A stretch of 64,000 bases of DNA from Rothia mucilaginosa (GTDB lineage: Bacteria; Actinomycetota; Actinomycetes; Actinomycetales; Micrococcaceae): contig NZ_JVSP01000013.1 in assembly GCF_001061665.1 (NCBI RefSeq), positions 1 through 64,000 of the forward strand, given 5' to 3'. Each line of letters opens with the position of its first letter. Position 1 is the stretch's first letter. The notes under the pieces are model-generated. The model had not been told where the DNA came from. It did not search any database and saw nothing but the letters and a program-made list of their open reading frames with translations. Shown here in pieces: positions 54,342-64,000 of the stretch. Both the position numbers and the translations under genes were made by a program.

Positions 54342-54671
54342 CGTTGGTTCCTTACGCGTGAGAGTAACGGGTCACACTCTCACCCTATCACCCCCCCATT
54401 AGCCAAAATACCTTTTTCTGAAAGATGCTCAAAAAATGTCTTTTGTCCGCATCTCGAGCGTTTGGAGCCATTCGCAGAGAGGCTATCCGCAGAGCATCCC
54501 AAAGACGAAGATGCCGTACCCTACCCTGCCGGTGCGTTACGCACGCAAACGGGCCGTCGTCCCGCCGACACTACAGGTCGACGAGGCGGCGGCCCGCCTA
54601 TTGCACACCATTCCGTACGATTCTCCGATGGGTCCCCCCGGAGGTTGCCCCGGCCGCGCCGGGGAGCCTCT
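54342..54671. promoter_or_regulatory. Gap between ABC ATPase and ybbN-like gene, with operator-like inverted repeat
   Basis: 330 bases. GTGAGAGT (54358-54365) and ACTCTCAC (54376-54383) form a perfect eight-base inverted repeat 17 bases before the ATPase start codon. A C-rich run and an A+T-rich segment (54395-54440) follow, likely the ATPase promoter. A hairpin CCCCGGC/GCCGGGG (54648-54664) at the right end is probably the terminator of the co-chaperone gene. No gene was seen. Confidence 0.5.
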
Positions 54672-55661
54672 TTAGAACAGCGCCATGGTCAGCGCGGCAC
54701 GCGCCTTCACCGTGCGCGGGTCCGAGGCGCCGACCACGTCGAAGAGCTGCACGAGGCGCTCGCGCACGCGCTTCTTATCGTCGGGGCCAACCGCGCTGAA
54801 CAGGCGCAGCAGGCGGTTGTAGGCATCCTCCACGTGGCCGCCCACCAGGTCCAGGTCGGCCACGTTAAAGGCCGCCTCAATATTCAGCGGGTCAGATGCG
54901 GCGGCGGCGCGTTCGGTGGCCAAATCCAGGTCCTTCACGCGGGCCAGCAGCTCCACCTGCTCGAGGCCGAGTTTCGCCTCCTTATCGCCGGGATTCTCGG
55001 CGATGGCCTTGCGGTAGGCCTCCCGGGCGGCGGGCAGGTCGCCGCGATCCAGGGCGGCCACGGCCTCAGCGTGCAGGGGCGGCAGGGGCTTTTCATCCTC
55101 GGGGACGGCGGGATCAAAACCGCCGGGAAGCTGGTACTGGGCGGCGAGCTGCAGAACCTGCGAGAGCACATCGGCCAGGTCCTCGGCACTGACCGGGCCG
55201 GTGTAGATCGGGGCGGGTCGCCCACCCAGCACGGCCACGCCGGCGGGTACGCCGCTCATGCCGAAGGCCTGCGCGGCCTCGGGCAGTTTGGTGATGTCCA
55301 CGGCGGCGCAAATCATGGATCCGGCGGCGGAGTCCACAAGCTTCTGCACGCCCTCAAGCATCTGCAGGGAGGACGGTGAATGGGGCGCGTAGAGCGCGAA
55401 GATTACGGCGCCCTGGCTGGAGAGCTGCACGAACTTCTGGAACTCCTCGGGGGTGTTCACGTCGTAGCGCCAGGTGGGGGCGGCGGGGGCATCGGGTTGA
55501 TTGCCCGAGGATGCCGCGGACCCCTGCGTGCCGGAGGTGGGGTTCAGCTCCACGGCGTTGCGCACCGAGGCGGGGATGTTCGCCTCGGCCGGCGCAGCCT
55601 GCGCCCCACCCCGTGCGGCGTTGTTCTGCCCGCGGTCTGCCGGGTCAAAGATAATGCTCAT
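54672..55661 (-). CDS. YbbN/CnoX-type co-chaperone, thioredoxin-like plus TPR
   Basis: 329 residues. After a disordered N-terminus (to about 70) a thioredoxin-like domain appears (YDVNTPEEFQKFV to GRPAPIY), but the usual CxxC is replaced by PHSPSS, so it is not a disulfide enzyme. The C-terminal half is a helical TPR-like repeat region (AEAVAALDRGDLPAAREAYRKAI and AEAAFNVADLDLVGG-like). YbbN/CnoX hands unfolded proteins to GroEL/DnaK after stress; whether that function persists here is unproven. The start is ATG 55661; the weakly supported upstream ATG at 55703 would add 14 charged residues. Confidence 0.82.
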   Translation of the reverse strand: MSIIFDPADRGQNNAARGGAQAAPAEANIPASVRNAVELNPTSGTQGSAASSGNQPDAPAAPTWRYDVNTPEEFQKFVQLSSQGAVIFALYAPHSPSSLQMLEGVQKLVDSAAGSMICAAVDITKLPEAAQAFGMSGVPAGVAVLGGRPAPIYTGPVSAEDLADVLSQVLQLAAQYQLPGGFDPAVPEDEKPLPPLHAEAVAALDRGDLPAAREAYRKAIAENPGDKEAKLGLEQVELLARVKDLDLATERAAAASDPLNIEAAFNVADLDLVGGHVEDAYNRLLRLFSAVGPDDKKRVRERLVQLFDVVGASDPRTVKARAALTMALF

Positions 55662-56027
55662 CCTGCGTTCCTTCCGTTCACGTTGTTCGGCGTTTCCCGA
55701 CATTCAACTTCTCGTGCCGCGCGCACGTCGTTCACGACGGCTTTGAGCCCGGGCGTTCTCGCGCGGTGGCCCAATCTGCTGCGGCCCTCCCCTCCATTAT
55801 CTCCGTTTCGGCTCGCCCGGGGGGCGATAACTCCAGCCCCTTAGCTCTCAGCACATCCGAACCGGCGGGGGGCGCGGCCGGTGCAACCGAACTCTCGCGA
55901 GTCGGCCCTGTCGCGATGGGCACAACCCTCACGGCCGTGAGCCGGTAGAATGGCACAGTAGAGAAACGCCGCAGACATACGCGACGTCGCAACGCACGAA
56001 CCTCCGATTCCCTTGAAAAGGACCCGT

Positions 56028-57314
56028 ATGAGCAATCAGAAGCACCCCTCCGGCGATGGCGGGGACCAGCACTCCGAGGAACACCACAAGAAGGAATCCC
56101 TCGCCGATCAGCTGACGGGTACCCTTACCGATCTGACCGAGAGCATCAGCCAGGTGCGCTCCAACCGTCGACGCGCATCCATGCCCCCGACCGACACCCT
56201 ACCCGTGGTGTCGGCGGCCGGTAGCGATACTCCCCCGCCGCCGAAGGTCCTCGGTAACGGCAAGACCTCCATGATGCACAACCCCGTCGCGTTCGGCTTC
56301 CTCATGACCGTCGGTGTGGGTCTGGCCCTGCTGGCCTACTACATCTTCAATAACGTGGGTGCCCTGGTGGGCTGGGTGACCGGCGCTATTTTCATTGCGC
56401 TGGGTCTGGACCCGATTGTGCGTCGCCTGGAGGCTTGGGGCATTAAGCGCAACATCGGTGTGATCGTGGTTCTCGCCGGTTTTGCCGGTGCCGTTGCCGC
56501 CCTGGTGATGAGCATCGGCCCGATTATTAGCGAGCAGGCCTCCAAGTTTGTGCAGTATGCCCCGAATATTTACCAAAACACTATCGATTCTGATTGGTAC
56601 CACGAGCTCGATCAGCGCTTTAACATCAGCAGCTGGGTGAATGAGAACGTCCCCAAGTTCCTGGAGTCAACGTTCTCTTCCTCGCAGGTCAATAGCTTTA
56701 TGTCGAGCCTGTTGTCTGCCGGTTCTACCCTGGCGCAGAGCGTGACCGGCGTAATTATTGTTCTGTTCCTGTCCCTGTACTTCCTCACCTCGATGAACAC
56801 CATCAAGGCCTGGGGTGTGCGTCTGGCGCCGGGTTCCAAGCGCGCCCGCGTCAAGTACATCACCGATAAGATCACCGACTCGGTGGGTAACTACGTGATG
56901 GGCCAGGCTATGGTGGCCATCTGCAACGCCCTTTTCGCATTCTTCACCATGCTCTTCCTGGGGTTCAGCTTCCCCCAGTTGATGGCCATCGTCATCCTAA
57001 TTCTGGCGTTCATCCCGCTGGTTGGCGGCGTGGTGGCGCTGATTCTGACCTCGCTGATTCTGCTGACCCAGGGCTGGAGCATGGCGCTGTGGTTTGCGGT
57101 GGCGTACTTCCTGTACTTGCAGGTGGAGGCGTACCTGATTTCTCCGCGTATTATGGCTCGCGCTGTGTCGGTCCCTGCCGGTGTTGCGATTATTTCGGTG
57201 GCTGCCGGTGGCGCGCTCTGGGGCGTGCTGGGCGCACTGATTGCTATTCCGACGGCGGCTTCCATGCTGATTCTGGTGCGTGAGGTGTTCATTCCTCGCC
57301 AAGACCAGTTATAG
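56028..57314 (+). CDS. AI-2E family transporter
   Basis: 428 residues. A charged N-terminus of about 85 residues is followed by eight or so membrane spans, with the family pattern of two spans near 90-160, a long extracellular loop (YAPNIYQNTI to SSSQVNSFMS), and a C-terminal cluster ending PTAASMLILVREVF. Members are named for TqsA, an autoinducer-2 exporter, but many act as ion or small-molecule exporters. The substrate here is unknown. AAAAGGA lies five bases before ATG 56028, and TAGAAT at 55946-55951 is a likely -10. Confidence 0.9.
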   Translation: MSNQKHPSGDGGDQHSEEHHKKESLADQLTGTLTDLTESISQVRSNRRRASMPPTDTLPVVSAAGSDTPPPPKVLGNGKTSMMHNPVAFGFLMTVGVGLALLAYYIFNNVGALVGWVTGAIFIALGLDPIVRRLEAWGIKRNIGVIVVLAGFAGAVAALVMSIGPIISEQASKFVQYAPNIYQNTIDSDWYHELDQRFNISSWVNENVPKFLESTFSSSQVNSFMSSLLSAGSTLAQSVTGVIIVLFLSLYFLTSMNTIKAWGVRLAPGSKRARVKYITDKITDSVGNYVMGQAMVAICNALFAFFTMLFLGFSFPQLMAIVILILAFIPLVGGVVALILTSLILLTQGWSMALWFAVAYFLYLQVEAYLISPRIMARAVSVPAGVAIISVAAGGALWGVLGALIAIPTAASMLILVREVFIPRQDQL

Positions 57315-57412
57315 TCACCTCCCAGCTGTAGTCACCTCCAGCTGTAAACAGCTGTAGGTTCTCTACGCGCTCGTTCTTCTTCCTGCGGGCAACTATCTCG
57401 TATAGATACGAA

Positions 57413-57453
57413 GGCGGCGGCTTTGGATTCTCCATCCAAAGCCGCCGCCTTTA
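57413..57453. terminator. Bidirectional terminator between the AI-2E gene and the hydrolase gene
   Basis: 18-bp perfect arms (57413-57430 and 57436-57453) with a five-base loop. Confidence 0.95.
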
Positions 57454-57471
57454 CGTTTCTGTGCTGAGCGT

Positions 57472-58287
57472 TTAGAGCTCGGTAATTTCTTCTGCCACCG
57501 GGCCGCTGTATTCGGTGGGCAGCTCGGTTTCGGTGCCGGTCACGATGCTCACCACGGTGTTGAGCACCTGCTGCACCGACTTCTCGCCCACCCACAGGTG
57601 CTTGCAGCCCTCGAAGGGAATCACGTGAGTGCGAGGCACGGCGGCGAAGCGCTCGCGGGCCGCGGGAGGTTGCAGGTAGTCGTCGTGCTCGGGGACCAGC
57701 GCGTACAGCGGGTTCGAGATCTTGTTCCACTCGTCCAGCTCAGCCGGGTGCACACGGTGCAACGGCGGGGAAAGCAGAATAGCGCCGGTGAACTCGCCGG
57801 CGTATTCGGGGCCGTACTTGAGCACCAGCTCGGTGCCGAAGGACCAGCCGACCAGCCAGGGGTTCGGCAGGGCGCGCTCGCGCACAAACTTCAGGATTGC
57901 GTCGAAGTCCTTCTTCTCGGCGAAGCCGCCGTCAAAGACGCCCTCGCTGGTGCCGCGAATCGAGGAGGTGCCGCGCGTGTTGAAGCGTAGCACCGCAATG
58001 TTCGCCAGGGCCGGCAGACGGAATGATGCCTTCTTGTACACGTGGGAGTCCATGTAGCCGCCGTGGGTGGGCAGCGGGTGGAAGGTCACCAGGGTTGCCT
58101 TGATTTCGCCCTCGGGCAGGGCCAGCTCGCCGACCAGGCGCTTGCCGTCGGCGGTGGTCACGACGAAGTTCTCGCGGCGTGCCGGTAGCACGGTGCGTGC
58201 CTTAATGGGGGTGGGTTCTGCGGGGGTGCTGAAGACGTAGCGGGCGGGATCGAATTCCTGCTCGCGGGTAACCTCTGCGGTGCTCAT
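57472..58287 (-). CDS. Alpha/beta hydrolase
   Basis: 271 residues. The nucleophile elbow is G147-W-S149-F-G151, with an acid in the VPEHDDYLQP loop and a histidine in FEGCKHLW as the likely rest of the triad. An N-terminal cap-like region (1-60) ends in the LVTFHPLPTHGGYMDS oxyanion segment. It resembles dienelactone hydrolase/esterase-type family members that act on small esters, but the natural substrate is unknown. It is soluble. The start ATG 58287 follows AAGGAAC. It is convergent with the AI-2E gene and separated by a strong terminator. Confidence 0.88.
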   Translation of the reverse strand: MSTAEVTREQEFDPARYVFSTPAEPTPIKARTVLPARRENFVVTTADGKRLVGELALPEGEIKATLVTFHPLPTHGGYMDSHVYKKASFRLPALANIAVLRFNTRGTSSIRGTSEGVFDGGFAEKKDFDAILKFVRERALPNPWLVGWSFGTELVLKYGPEYAGEFTGAILLSPPLHRVHPAELDEWNKISNPLYALVPEHDDYLQPPAARERFAAVPRTHVIPFEGCKHLWVGEKSVQQVLNTVVSIVTGTETELPTEYSGPVAEEITEL

Positions 58288-58396
58288 GGGGTTCCTTCAC
58301 TCTTGAGATGTACGCGCGTGCGCGTCTGTCATTCTTCTAACGTTGGAGTTTCTAGCGTCGGGGTGCCGGATTATCCGACGCGATGCTCTGCCGCGG

Positions 58397-58723
58397 CTAT
58401 TTGCGGCGGGTCCTCCAGCAGTGCTGGTGCCAGTGCCGGCGCTCGTCGATGGCCCTCGAACGTCCCAGCGTGTGGCTCTCCTGCCACACCACCAGATGCG
58501 CGGTTCCCGGCGGAATCGGGCGGTAACATTCGGGGCATGTGTAGGTTTTACGGGCGTTCACCGCCGGAATGTACTGCACGAGCCAATCGCCGAAGCGGTC
58601 GCTCTCCAGGCGGGGCGCGGGGTCAAGAATCCTGCTGATGTCCCGTCCCGCGGGTGCGCTACGGTGCCACTTATCGCTGGTGGTACCGGACGCTCGCTTA
58701 CCGGGGTGATTCTTACGTGCCAT
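58397..58723 (-). CDS. Small zinc-finger-like protein
   Basis: 108 residues. The C-terminal half has CPEC near residue 64, then HLVVWQESH and HWHQHCW, giving two cysteines plus histidines and one more cysteine that could bind zinc. The N-terminus is basic (MARKNHPGKR) and the end ARTRRK-like, so nucleic-acid contact is possible. Related actinobacterial proteins are often labelled ATP/GTP-binding without evidence. The start ATG 58723 is chosen because upstream codons are Arg-rich and overlap the nucS promoter. It is divergent from nucS. The function is unknown. Confidence 0.7.
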   Translation of the reverse strand: MARKNHPGKRASGTTSDKWHRSAPAGRDISRILDPAPRLESDRFGDWLVQYIPAVNARKTYTCPECYRPIPPGTAHLVVWQESHTLGRSRAIDERRHWHQHCWRTRRK

Positions 58724-58780
58724 GAGCCCTATTCTACCGCGCCCGCTCCTGCCCTCTCCCCCGAGGCTGCGGATACCTGC

Positions 58781-58786
58781 TAGAGT
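58781..58786 (+). promoter_or_regulatory. -10 element of a probable leaderless nucS transcript
   Basis: TAGAGT with six bases to the ATG at 58793 and no ribosome site. Confidence 0.5.
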
Positions 58787-58792
58787 GGACGG

Positions 58793-59506
58793 ATGCGTAT
58801 TGTCATTGCTGAATGTTCCGTTGATTACGAGGGCCGCTTGCGCGCCCACCTTCCTCGCGCCACTCGCCTGCTCATGGTGAAGAACGACGGCTCGGTTCTC
58901 ATTCACTCCGACGGCGGCTCCTACAAGCCCCTGAACTGGATGAGCCCTCCCTGTTCCCTACTGGTGGCTGAGCGTGAGGACGTTCCGCAGAGCATCCGTG
59001 AGGACCTGGAGCCCGACGTTCAGCAGCTTTGGACGGTGCAGGCCGCCAAGAGCGACGACCGTCTGCTCATTCGCATCTACAGCATCGAGCACGAGCACTC
59101 CACCGACCTGGGCGTGGACCCGGGCCTCATCAAGGACGGCGTGGAGGCCGACCTGCAGCGCCTGCTCGCCGAGCAGATCCACACCCTGGGCGAGGGCTAC
59201 TCCCTTGTGCGCCGCGAATTTCCCACCCCAATCGGCCCGGTCGACATCATGGCCAAGGATGCGCACGGCGTCTCCGTGGCGGTCGAGCTCAAGCGTGTGG
59301 GCGATATCGACGGCGTGGAGCAGCTCACCCGCTACCTGGAGCTGCTCAACCGTGACCCGCTGCTAGCGCCTGTGCAGGGCGTATTCGCCGCTCAGACCAT
59401 CAAACCGCAGGCCCGCACCTTGGCCGAGGACCGCGGCATCCGCTGCGTGAGCCTGGACTACGACGCCATGCGCGGCGTGGACGACAGCGCGGACCGCCTG
59501 TTCTAA
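58793..59506 (+). CDS. nucS: Mismatch-specific endonuclease NucS (EndoMS)
   Basis: 237 residues. It cleaves both strands at G-T, G-G or T-T mismatches and replaces MutS/MutL repair in actinobacteria. The nuclease domain carries D151 (VDIM) and E165-x-K167 (VAVELKRV), the PD-(D/E)xK core, plus Y181 and the [14 protein letters not shown] end. The C-terminus DDSADRLF matches the beta-clamp-binding tail described for actinobacterial NucS. It lies next to the ATP synthase operon as in mycobacteria and corynebacteria. Probably leaderless. Confidence 0.96.
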   Translation: MRIVIAECSVDYEGRLRAHLPRATRLLMVKNDGSVLIHSDGGSYKPLNWMSPPCSLLVAEREDVPQSIREDLEPDVQQLWTVQAAKSDDRLLIRIYSIEHEHSTDLGVDPGLIKDGVEADLQRLLAEQIHTLGEGYSLVRREFPTPIGPVDIMAKDAHGVSVAVELKRVGDIDGVEQLTRYLELLNRDPLLAPVQGVFAAQTIKPQARTLAEDRGIRCVSLDYDAMRGVDDSADRLF

Positions 59507-59525
59507 GCGGCTCTAGACAACTCAT

Positions 59526-59558
59526 AGGGGTGCTTCCTGTGCTTTGGGAAGCGCCCCT
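59526..59558 (+). terminator. Terminator after nucS
   Basis: Arms AGGGGTGCTTCC (59526-59537) and GGAAGCGCCCCT (59547-59558) with one mismatch, followed by T-rich sequence. Confidence 0.8.
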
Positions 59559-59591
59559 CTTTCTGCGCACACCACGTAGCCCGGATACAGT

Positions 59592-59635
59592 AATCGCCGG
59601 TGCCTCACCCCGTAGGGGGTGAGGCACCGGCGATT
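59592..59635. terminator. Terminator after atpC
   Basis: 20-bp perfect arms (59592-59611 and 59616-59635) with a four-base loop. It closes the ATP synthase operon on the minus strand. Confidence 0.95.
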
Positions 59636-59661
59636 GCTATATCACCGAGTCCAGGCGGGAC

Positions 59662-59919
59662 CTAGACCCGTGCGTGCTTGGCGGCGATGGTCACGTGATC
59701 GTTCGAGACGGTCAAGAAACCAGCGTTGAGGGTGGTCTTAATGGTTTCGCCCTCAACAGGTTCGATGAGCAGCTCGCCGTCCTGTGCCAGCAGCGCGCAG
59801 GTGGGGATCATGCCCGGCAGAATACCGAGCTCACCGTCGACGGAACGTGCACGAACGTAGTTCGCCTCACCGGTCCACACCGTGCGCTCGCGGGAAACAA
59901 CTTCAACCTTCAGAGCCAT
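59662..59919 (-). CDS. atpC: ATP synthase F1 subunit epsilon, short form
   Basis: 85 residues, only the N-terminal beta-sandwich of epsilon (KVEVVSRERTVWTGEANYV through LTVSNDHVTIAAKHARV). The roughly 45-residue C-terminal helical hairpin, which inhibits ATP hydrolysis in many bacteria, is absent, and the stop is clean with no frameshift remnant downstream. The gene starts two bases after atpD, so the two are tightly coupled. It is the last gene of the operon. Confidence 0.96.
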   Translation of the reverse strand: MALKVEVVSRERTVWTGEANYVRARSVDGELGILPGMIPTCALLAQDGELLIEPVEGETIKTTLNAGFLTVSNDHVTIAAKHARV

Positions 59920-59921
59920 GA

Positions 59922-61394
<1,473 letters not shown>

Positions 61395-61441
61395 TTACTT
61401 AGAAAGTTTGGACAGTTGATGGCTTCGTTGGCGTACCGATA

Positions 61442-62383
61442 CTAGGAGCCGAGGGCGTCTGCGCCGCCCACGATTTCGGAGAGCTCCTGAGTAATTTCCG
61501 CCTGACGTGCGTTGTTCATCAAACGGGTGTACTTGGTAATCAGCGTCTCGGCGTTGTCGCCCGCGGTCTTCATTGCGCGCTGGCGGGATGCCAGCTCACT
61601 TGCTGCTGCCTGCAGGAGGCAGGAGAAGATACGCGATGCAATGTAGCGCGGCAACAGCGCGTTGAGCACTTCCTCAGCGGAGGGCTCGAACTCGAAGGAT
61701 GCCGCCTGCTCGTACTCAGCCTTGGTCAGTTCCTGATCGGGAACGATTTCCTCGCCCAGTGCCTTTGCCTCGCCCACGTGGATGGGCAGCAGGCGCAGGA
61801 TCTTGGGTTCCTGAACAACCATCGACTTGAATTCGGTGTACACGATGTGCAGTTCGTCCACGCCGCCCTCTTCGAAGGGCAGATCGTAGGCTTCGAGCAG
61901 CGCGTCACGGATCTCGACGGCGGTTTCGACGCGAGGTGCATCGGTGTGGCCCTCCCACGCACGGGCATAGGGGCGCTCACGGAACTCGAAGTAAGCCTTT
62001 GCCTTACGGCCAACCAGGTACAGCTGTACCTCCTGGCCGTTCGAGCGCAGCCTCTCAATCAGAGATTCGGTACGACGCAGGATGGCGGAGGAGTACGAGC
62101 CGGCCAGACCGCGGTCACTGGTGACGACCAGGATTGCGGAGCGGCGGTGTTCGTAGGTGCCAAACTCGTGCGGCTTGTAAATCAGCGGGTGCTGAATACC
62201 CTTCTGGGTCGCAACCGCAGTCACCACGCGGGTCAGAGCGTTCGCGTAAGGGCCAGCTGCCTGAGCAGCGTTACGAGCCTTGTTAATGCGGGAGGTCGCG
62301 ATCATCTCCATCGCCTTGAAGATCTTCTTCATGGACGACGTCGAAGCAATCTTCTGTCGGTAAACCCTAATCTGGGCTCCCAT
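61442..62383 (-). CDS. atpG: ATP synthase F1 subunit gamma
   Basis: 313 residues, the central stalk. The N-terminal helix ([27 protein letters not shown]) and C-terminal helix ([41 protein letters not shown]) that form the coiled coil are clear, with [11 protein letters not shown] in the globular part. Longer than the E. coli protein (287) by insertions in the globular domain, as usual in actinobacteria. Ribosome site AAAGGAAG. Confidence 0.97.
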   Translation of the reverse strand: MGAQIRVYRQKIASTSSMKKIFKAMEMIATSRINKARNAAQAAGPYANALTRVVTAVATQKGIQHPLIYKPHEFGTYEHRRSAILVVTSDRGLAGSYSSAILRRTESLIERLRSNGQEVQLYLVGRKAKAYFEFRERPYARAWEGHTDAPRVETAVEIRDALLEAYDLPFEEGGVDELHIVYTEFKSMVVQEPKILRLLPIHVGEAKALGEEIVPDQELTKAEYEQAASFEFEPSAEEVLNALLPRYIASRIFSCLLQAAASELASRQRAMKTAGDNAETLITKYTRLMNNARQAEITQELSEIVGGADALGS

Positions 62384-62458
62384 AGAGCTTCCTTTCTCCT
62401 GCTCGTCTGCCCCGCCCCGACCCTAGAGCCGGGGCGGGCAGGGAGCGAGGACTAATCG

Positions 62459-64000
62459 CTAACCGATGGTTTCCTGGGTGATGTCGCTATCGCGAGCTGC
62501 CTTGTGCTCCTCGTGACCTGCGTCGACGAGGTGGCTGCTGCCCTCAGACTGGAAACCCTGCTTGAACTCGGTCACCGCGGTCTTCAGAGCGGCAACGGTG
62601 TCGTCCTCAAGCTTGCCGGAGGAGGCAATGTCGGTCAGGACCGAGGTCTTGTGACGCAGGTACTCGATGAAGCCTGCCTCGAAGCGCAGCACGTCGGAGA
62701 CCTCAATGTCGTCGAGGTAGCCGTTGGTGCCGGCCCAGATGGAGACAACCTGCTCCTCGACGGCGTACGGGGTGTACTGCGGCTGACGCAGCAGCTCGGT
62801 CAGGCGGGAACCGCGGGTCAGCTGAGCCTTGGTGGCGTCGTCCAGGTCGGATGCGAACATCGCGAACGCTTCCATTGCACGGTACTGTGCCAGCTCCAGC
62901 TTCAGGGTACCGGAGACCTTCTTCATAGCCTTGGTCTGTGCGGCACCACCAACGCGGGACACGGAGATACCGACGTCCACTGCCGGGCGCTGGTTAGCGT
63001 TGAACAGATCGGACTGCAGGAAGATCTGGCCGTCAGTAATGGAGATGACGTTGGTCGGGATGAAGGCGGAAACGTCGTTTGCCTTGGTCTCAATGATCGG
63101 GAAGCCGGTCATCGAGCCTGCGCCCAGGTCGTCGGAGAGCTTAGCGCAACGCTCCAGCAGGCGGGAGTGCAGGTAGAAGACGTCACCGGGGTATGCTTCA
63201 CGTCCCGGCGGGCGACGCAGCAGCAGGGACACGGCGCGGTATGCTTCTGCCTGCTTCGACAGGTCGTCGAAGATGATGAGGACGTGCTTACCGCCGTACA
63301 TCCAGTGCTGGCCGATAGCCGAACCGGTGTAGGGTGCCAGGTACTTGAAGCCGGCTGCGTCGGATGCGGGAGATGCCACGATGGTGGTGTACTCCAGCGC
63401 GCCGCGGGTCTCCAGGGTGTGGCGGACAGCCGCAATGGTGGATGCCTTCTGGCCAACGGCCACGTAGATGCATCGAACCTGCTTGTCCGGGTCACCGGAA
63501 GCCCAGTTGTCCTTCTGGTTCAGGATGGTGTCGATCGCGATAGCGGTCTTACCGGTCTGGCGGTCACCAATGATCAGCTGACGCTGACCGCGGCCGATCG
63601 GAATCATCGAGTCAATTGCCTTCAGACCGGTCTGCAGCGGCTCGTGAACCGACTTACGCTGGGTCACGCCGGGAGCCTGCAGCTCCAGTGCGCGGCGGCC
63701 TTCAGCCTCGATGGGGCCCAGGTCGTCAATCGGGTTACCCAGGGGGTCAACAACGCGACCGAGGTACGCGTCGCCAACGGGCACCGAGAGAACCTCACCG
63801 GTGCGGTGTACAACCTGACCCTCTTCAATACCGGTGAAGTCACCCAGGACAATCACACCAATATTGCGGGTATCCAGGTTCTGTGCGAGGCCGAGGGTGC
63901 CGTCTTCGAAACGAAGCAGCTCATTCGCCATCACCGAGGGAAGGCCCTCGACGCGAGCGATACCGTCGGAGGCCGATACAACTCGACCCACCTCAACACG
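62459..64000 (-). CDS. atpA: ATP synthase F1 subunit alpha, C-terminal part (5' end outside window)
   Basis: About 513 residues are visible; the frame remains open to base 64000, so the N-terminus lies beyond. Walker [10 protein letters not shown], the signature [17 protein letters not shown] and the C-terminal helical domain are present. Alpha subunits bind non-catalytic nucleotide and form the hexamer with beta. The acidic/His-rich tail ([17 protein letters not shown]) is an extension beyond the conserved core, frequent in actinobacteria. Confidence 0.98.
   Translation of the reverse strand, partial: RVEVGRVVSASDGIARVEGLPSVMANELLRFEDGTLGLAQNLDTRNIGVIVLGDFTGIEEGQVVHRTGEVLSVPVGDAYLGRVVDPLGNPIDDLGPIEAEGRRALELQAPGVTQRKSVHEPLQTGLKAIDSMIPIGRGQRQLIIGDRQTGKTAIAIDTILNQKDNWASGDPDKQVRCIYVAVGQKASTIAAVRHTLETRGALEYTTIVASPASDAAGFKYLAPYTGSAIGQHWMYGGKHVLIIFDDLSKQAEAYRAVSLLLRRPPGREAYPGDVFYLHSRLLERCAKLSDDLGAGSMTGFPIIETKANDVSAFIPTNVISITDGQIFLQSDLFNANQRPAVDVGISVSRVGGAAQTKAMKKVSGTLKLELAQYRAMEAFAMFASDLDDATKAQLTRGSRLTELLRQPQYTPYAVEEQVVSIWAGTNGYLDDIEVSDVLRFEAGFIEYLRHKTSVLTDIASSGKLEDDTVAALKTAVTEFKQGFQSEGSSHLVDAGHEEHKAARDSDITQETIG

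Overview
The window reads as a stretch of a high-GC actinobacterial chromosome of the family Micrococcaceae, most likely a Rothia species. This rests on gene content and order, not on a search: a dut block with DUF3710, DUF3159 and DUF4193, SepH, NucS next to the ATP synthase operon, KimA-like/CeoBC-like potassium genes, fused CydDC, and topoisomerase IV genes. One A+T-rich gene of Firmicutes (Streptococcus-like) character near the left end fits an oral or upper-airway habitat. I see no tRNA, rRNA, CRISPR array, prophage or transposase.

Layout. 1-2540: end of a secreted PKD-like protein, then a DUF6318-like lipoprotein gene that is frameshifted and split by a foreign yeiH-like exporter gene; both native genes are followed by copies of the same 65-bp hairpin repeat. 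2590-5640: YbaK deacylase, MsrB, ribonuclease D, a Tat-exported Rieske lipoprotein. 5760-9680 (minus): dxs and a TRAM/TrmA-type RNA methyltransferase. 9940-13650: a KimA-like K+ permease divergent from two TrkA-type regulators. 13770-17000 (minus): the DUF3159, OB-fold, DUF3710, dut and DUF4193 block. 17330-20570: SepH, a phosphodiesterase and DUF5998. 20900-24370: parC and a TSUP permease. 24530-36000 (minus): a respiratory region with fused cydDC, a MacB-like exporter and its adaptor, a lipoprotein, cydB and cydA. 36460-44870 (minus): parE, an unknown membrane protein, rdgB, rph, an MBL hydrolase, murI, DUF2017 and clpS. 45150-47210: pncB and pncA for NAD salvage. 47400-48830: a Tat-exported glycine-rich protein between two near-identical terminators. 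49140-55660 (minus): an SF2 helicase, DUF3039, an ABC-2 exporter and a YbbN-like co-chaperone. 56030-59510: an AI-2E family permease, an alpha/beta hydrolase, a small zinc-finger-like protein and nucS. 59660-64000 (minus): atpC, atpD, atpG and the 3' part of atpA.

How the genes work together. The energy genes stand out: cytochrome bd oxidase with its CydDC exporter, and the F1 part of ATP synthase. Topoisomerase IV is complete here (parC and parE, about 13 kb apart on opposite strands). Potassium uptake (permease plus NAD-sensing TrkA proteins), nicotinate/nicotinamide salvage (pncB-pncA), nucleotide-pool cleaning (dut, rdgB) and mismatch correction (nucS) are other functional sets. Most of the window is ordinary core chromosome. 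The parts that look accessory are 570-2540 and 47300-49120.
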